Shown here: positions 4,135 through 7,430 of the stretch, one piece after another
Numbering within the stretch: the first letter of the stretch is position 1
How the letters are laid out: each line of letters opens with the position of its first letter
Origin: an uncultured Erysipelotrichaceae bacterium
GTDB lineage: Bacteria > Bacillota_I > Bacilli_A > Erysipelotrichales > Erysipelotrichaceae
Direction: 5' to 3'
Length of the DNA: 7,430 bases
Assembly (NCBI GenBank): GCA_902782505.1
Contig: CACZNO010000140.1
Span: 1-7,430, forward strand
Translations under genes and position numbers: made by a program
Notes under the pieces: model-generated
Databases searched by the model: none
What the model was told of the DNA's origin: nothing
Seen by the model: only the letters and a program-made list of their open reading frames with translations

Positions 4135-7022
4135 TTTTTCTCACCGCCCAACGTTTGTAATATTATATTCATTTTCTCGAACGGATGAAAAGATTCCGCG
4201 GGGCCAAATACGCAAATTCCGCTTTCCGCCGTTACTTTTCGAATCACCTTAGCGAATTCCCGGACGTCTTTCACCGTTGTCTTCAGGATCCTCTTCCGTT
4301 CTTCCTTCTGTTTTTCATACGTCGTATCTTCAAAGGACTGATAGTCGCTCCAGATCATTTTCTGCGCCGGGCTCAATACCGGTTCCATCGCTCCGATCGT
4401 ACCGATGATGTACGGGGAAATATCCTCGTCAAATTCTTCGAGATACTGTGCGCTCTCCAGAATTTCCCGGTACGAGTTTTCCGCGTCGGGATCCCGGTAT
4501 GTCCAGAAAACGGTATTTCCGGACGCGCTCACGGAACACCCGGTCCCGTACGCTCCGCCTAAATCCCGGATCTTTTTCCAGAGATACCCCAGCGTCAGGA
4601 TCTGCGAGGCAACCTGCATTCCCGCATGGTACGCAAACCCTGCGGCTTTCAGATTCGCCCCGAGCGCGATATACGATACACCGGAAGGAATCACTACGCC
4701 TTCCGTTTTACGCTCATACAGCGGATAGGACGCGATTTCATCAAACGGCGTTCCGTCTTCCCATAAGTCGATCACGTTTTCCGCAAATTCCGGCATCCGG
4801 TTTCCCACGCAGCTGGCGCACAAGCGGGATTTTACATACACCGTTTCGCGCATGTATTTCTCGAAAGAACGCAGTCTTTCCAGGAATTCGTCAAAGTGTT
4901 CCCGGTAACGCAATAAGTTCCGGTAAAACGCGTAACCCTGGATTTCCTCGTTGGCTCTTCCTCCCGAAGAAGAGGAAGCCAGGATCCGGCTTGCGGCATA
5001 CGCGTCGCCGCTTTCCGTAAAGGAGTATTTCGCCCCCTCGATCAGCTGTTCGATCCTGACGCGGATTTTTTCTTTATCCCAGACCGTCTTCCGCAATACC
5101 TCTTCGATCAGCTCCGTAACTTCCTTTCCGCTGCGTTTCAATAAGCTTACGGATAGCTGGAAACGCACCTTCGTCCTTTGCGGATCGGCGGCGATGCCGG
5201 AAACGACCGTGGTCATGCTGAAGCGTCCGGTATACCGCCGGATACGCTCTTTCAGTTCCGTGACGTCGTTTTTTTCCGTCGGAAGATTGGTGTAAAGGCT
5301 CCGCAAAACCGACAGGTATCCCAGTTCTTCCGCCTTCAGATCCGACACGTCAAAATACAGATTGAGATAACAGAGATCCTCGGACTGTTCCTCGTATAAC
5401 CGCACGTTAACGCCCTTGTACGAGGTTAAAACGCTCGGATAGTATAACGGCTCCTCCGAAATATCTTCGACCGTCAGATGCGGCAATTTCGCCAGATTCT
5501 CCGGACTGTCCGGGAGGCTGACAAACTCTTCCAGAGATTCCGTGCGTGCGCTGATCTCTTCGATCTCCGCCTCCGTCATCCCTGCGCGGATCCGTTCAAG
5601 GCGTTTCTTTTCTTCGTCTTTGATTTCTTTCGCCCGGGTCTTGGATGGGATCACCCGCACCGCCGCGACGCCTTCGAGATCCCCGAAAACCTCCTTCAGG
5701 CATTCTTCAAAGAACCCTTCCGCGAGTTTTTCCCGCAAGCGGTCATATAAACCGTTTTCGCAAAGATAAAGCGCCGGATCGGTCCCGTAGATCCAGGACC
5801 GTAACGCGCCGCGCGCATGAATCAGTCCGGCGGGCTCCTTGACTTCCCGGTTACGGAATTCCAGGCGGTCGATCAAAGCCCGGATCTTCGCGTGCGGCAA
5901 TCCTTCCTCCGCGGTTTTCCGCATCAGTTCATAAAAATCTTTCTCGGCTTCGTCAAACTTTTGAGGATCCATATTGCGGATCGCCGCGGCGACATACGGA
6001 TACCGCATTTCGTCCATCACGGTAAATTCCGCGTCTTTTCCGTATCCCTTCTCCAGCACCATCTTCATAAGCGGCGCGTCCTGCGATTCCGTCAGAACCG
6101 TTCCGATTAACGATAACGCCGCGAGTTTTTCCATATCCAGGTATGTCCCGGCTACTTTTCCGATCCCAAGGCACGCGGAAGTCTTTTCCTCCTCGTCGTC
6201 GGAAATCGGATGCACCACCGCAGAACACACATATTCCCGGGGCTTGACTTCTCCGTAGGTCCAGTCTTTTTCCTTGCGGCCGAACTTGGAAAAATACTCC
6301 CGGTCCATGTATTCCAGCGTGCCTTCCGCGTCCAAATCCCCTTCCAGCCAGATTTTCGCGTGCGAAGGATGATAAAACCGTGCGTGCGTACGCACAAAAT
6401 CTTCGTAGGTCAGATCCGGGATATATTTAGGATCCCCGCCTGAATTGAACCGGTACGCGCAGTCCGCATACAAAAGACGGTTCAGTTCGTTGGTGAGGGT
6501 TTCATCCACGGAATCAAACGCGCCTTTCATCTCATTGTAGACAACACCGTTATATAACAGTTCCCCGCTTTTCGGGTCGGTTTCATAATGCCATCCCTCT
6601 TTTTCGAAGATCCTTCTTTCCGTGTAGATCCGGGGACAGAACACCGCGTCCATATACACCGCGAGAAGATTCATGAAGTCTTTGTCGTTGCGGCTGGAAA
6701 ACGGATATACCGTCTTATCCGGGAACGTCGCCGCGTTCAGATAGGTCTGTAAGGAACTCTTCATCAGCTGGACAAACGGATCCTTCACCGGGTACTTCAT
6801 GGAACCGTTGAGCACCGAGTGTTCCAGAATATGAAACACTCCCGTATCGTCAAACGGCACGGTCTCAAATGCCGCCGCGAACGTCTTGTTGGAATCTTTG
6901 GTCTTGAGCCAGCACACTTCCGCTCCGGTTTTCTCATGCGTGAACTCGATCAGCGTCACGTTTTCCTTCAGTTCCCGGACCCGCGTCACGCGGAATCCGC
7001 TGTAGATTTCATCTGTCTTCAT
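4131..7022 (-). CDS. M16C zinc metallopeptidase (PreP/falcilysin-type insulinase family)
   Basis: A 963-residue zinc peptidase, close to the usual M16C length of about 970, made of two halves that close over a chamber and degrade oligopeptides. The inverted zinc motif HxxEH is at His64-Ile-Leu-Glu67-His68, with the distal ligand Glu164 in VVYNEMKG. The flanking sequence SVLNGSMKYPVKDPFVQLMK and NAATFPDKTVYPFSS is characteristic of the PreP branch. The M16C-associated linker region spans roughly 460-710. The C-terminal half keeps Arg819 and Tyr825 in IRDLGGAYGTG, the R-x5-Y pair that completes the active site from the second half. No signal peptide is seen, so it is cytoplasmic, likely clearing peptides. 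It is the first gene of a four-gene operon, ending in a 4-nt ATGA overlap with the NfeD-like gene. The start ATG 7022 has GGAG (7033-7036), 10 nt upstream, slightly long. Confidence 0.94.
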   Translation of the reverse strand: MKTDEIYSGFRVTRVRELKENVTLIEFTHEKTGAEVCWLKTKDSNKTFAAAFETVPFDDTGVFHILEHSVLNGSMKYPVKDPFVQLMKSSLQTYLNAATFPDKTVYPFSSRNDKDFMNLLAVYMDAVFCPRIYTERRIFEKEGWHYETDPKSGELLYNGVVYNEMKGAFDSVDETLTNELNRLLYADCAYRFNSGGDPKYIPDLTYEDFVRTHARFYHPSHAKIWLEGDLDAEGTLEYMDREYFSKFGRKEKDWTYGEVKPREYVCSAVVHPISDDEEEKTSACLGIGKVAGTYLDMEKLAALSLIGTVLTESQDAPLMKMVLEKGYGKDAEFTVMDEMRYPYVAAAIRNMDPQKFDEAEKDFYELMRKTAEEGLPHAKIRALIDRLEFRNREVKEPAGLIHARGALRSWIYGTDPALYLCENGLYDRLREKLAEGFFEECLKEVFGDLEGVAAVRVIPSKTRAKEIKDEEKKRLERIRAGMTEAEIEEISARTESLEEFVSLPDSPENLAKLPHLTVEDISEEPLYYPSVLTSYKGVNVRLYEEQSEDLCYLNLYFDVSDLKAEELGYLSVLRSLYTNLPTEKNDVTELKERIRRYTGRFSMTTVVSGIAADPQRTKVRFQLSVSLLKRSGKEVTELIEEVLRKTVWDKEKIRVRIEQLIEGAKYSFTESGDAYAASRILASSSSGGRANEEIQGYAFYRNLLRYREHFDEFLERLRSFEKYMRETVYVKSRLCASCVGNRMPEFAENVIDLWEDGTPFDEIASYPLYERKTEGVVIPSGVSYIALGANLKAAGFAYHAGMQVASQILTLGYLWKKIRDLGGAYGTGCSVSASGNTVFWTYRDPDAENSYREILESAQYLEEFDEDISPYIIGTIGAMEPVLSPAQKMIWSDYQSFEDTTYEKQKEERKRILKTTVKDVREFAKVIRKVTAESGICVFGPAESFHPFEKMNIILQTLGGEKK

Positions 7023-7045
7023 CTTCGCAAATCTCCGATGAATAT

Positions 7046-7051
7046 ATTATA
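7046..7051 (-). promoter_or_regulatory. -10 element of the M16C operon promoter
   Basis: A consensus TATAAT reads on the minus strand at 7046-7051, giving a predicted start near 7039 and a leader of about 17 nt. No good -35 lies 16-18 bp upstream (AAGTTT is the hexamer there), but an 8-bp A/T tract (7064-7071) is close by. The -10 abuts the -35 of the divergent promoter. Confidence 0.6.
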
Positions 7052-7052
7052 C

Positions 7053-7081
7053 TTGTGATTCAGAAAAAAAACTTCTATCAT
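7053..7081 (+). promoter_or_regulatory. Promoter of the DUF1622 gene
   Basis: The -35 is TTGTGA (7053-7058, four of six consensus bases) and the -10 is TATCAT (7076-7081, five of six), separated by exactly 17 bp. It overlaps the upstream part of the divergent operon promoter, so the two probably compete for polymerase. Confidence 0.6.
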
Positions 7082-7104
7082 TAAACAAGACAAGAGGATT
7101 CTTT

Positions 7105-7430
7105 ATGGAAACAGTACTGCACTTTCTGGAAAACGTGAAAATTTATGTCGTACAGCCTTTCGCCGTCGTTTTGGAGCTGATCGGCGCCGGCATTCTGATC
7201 TTTTACGCCGTCAAGGCCTTCTTCAGCTGGCTTCATCATGAAGACGATGTCCGTCTGGAACTCGGGGAAGGAATCTCCCTGGCCCTGGAATTCAAGATGG
7301 GCGCCGAAGTATTGAAAACCGCCGTCGCGGAAACCTGGAGTGAACTCACGATCCTGGCGGCCGTCTTCGGAATCAGAGCCTTAATGTCCTTATTGATCCA
7401 CTGGGAAATCAAGCAGGAGAAAAAGGAAAA
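7105..7430 (+). CDS. DUF1622 family membrane protein, N-terminal part
   Basis: The first 108 residues of a protein that runs off the right edge, perhaps nearly complete since the family is usually about 110-130 residues. Hydrophobic segments lie at about 16-40 and 81-99, with a less hydrophobic helix at about 56-74. The central stretch VRLELGEGISLALEFKMGAEVLKTAV, followed by W-S-E-L-T-I-L-A-A-V-F-G-I-R-A-L, matches DUF1622: R-x-x-L-G, then LALEF, then a second membrane helix with a conserved Arg and a charged C-terminal tail. The function is unknown; it is a small inner-membrane protein. ATG 7105 has GAGGA 6 nt upstream. It is divergent from the M16C operon with its own promoter. Confidence 0.85.
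   Translation, partial: METVLHFLENVKIYVVQPFAVVLELIGAGILIFYAVKAFFSWLHHEDDVRLELGEGISLALEFKMGAEVLKTAVAETWSELTILAAVFGIRALMSLLIHWEIKQEKKE

Noticed and set aside
4185..5020. Long plus-strand open frames opposite the M16C gene (also at 4951-5399 and 5478-6443)
   Set aside because: They are Arg/Pro/Phe-rich antisense readings of a clearly conserved peptidase, with no recognisable domains or convincing ribosome binding sites.
7056..7080. Hairpin or terminator at the imperfect dyad TGAT..AGAA / TTCT.ATCA
   Set aside because: The stem is AT-rich with a 2-nt bulge and lies upstream of a gene within promoter elements, so it is too weak to call as a terminator; it is mentioned only as a possible operator.
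1..7430. CRISPR array, tRNA, rRNA, insertion sequence or attachment-site repeats
   Set aside because: No regularly spaced direct repeats, RNA gene signatures, transposase frames or long terminal repeats were visible by eye; attachment sites could exist beyond the left edge.

Overview
The window looks like a Bacillota (Firmicutes) chromosome. It has AGGAGG-type ribosome binding sites, sigma-A-like promoters, mid-range GC in the genes with AT-rich gaps, and families common in clostridia and Erysipelotrichia (M16C peptidase, short NfeD, SAMHD1-like HD protein, SseB-domain protein). Bacillota is reasonably safe; a family-level placement would be a guess. No rRNA, tRNA, insertion sequence or CRISPR array was seen.

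Left part (1-1787), accessory in character. The 3' end of a Lar-like, phage-associated gene runs in from the left and ends at a hairpin that also terminates a small Cro-like helix-turn-helix gene on the opposite strand. A 145-bp AT-rich divergent region separates that gene from a CI/LexA-type repressor with an intact S24 self-cleavage site. The divergent region holds two copies of an inverted repeat, TTGC-N6-GCAA, each overlapping the -35 region of one of the two outward promoters. It reads as a compact two-gene genetic switch. Just downstream of the repressor lies a cytoplasmic C39-like cysteine peptidase homologue with no Shine-Dalgarno sequence and an extended -10 placed so that the transcript could start at its AUG.

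Middle and right part (1784-7022), a minus-strand operon. In transcription order: a 963-aa M16C zinc peptidase (PreP/falcilysin type), a short membrane NfeD-like protein, an HD-domain phosphohydrolase resembling SAMHD1-type dNTPases, and an SseB-domain protein with a possible degenerate macro-like C-terminus. The genes overlap by 4 nt, overlap by 26 nt, or are 13 nt apart, which implies one transcript and translational coupling. The operon ends tail-to-tail with the peptidase gene, the two stop codons sharing one CTAG.

Right edge (7023-7430). An 82-bp divergent promoter region leads to the start of a DUF1622 membrane protein that runs off the window.

Starts were moved from the longest open frame where the ribosome binding site demanded it: the Cro-like gene (420), the SseB-like gene (2611) and the HD gene (3638). 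The least ordinary part is the switch plus the adjoining peptidase. It resembles a prophage immunity region reduced to, or domesticated as, a stand-alone module, but what it controls cannot be told from this window.
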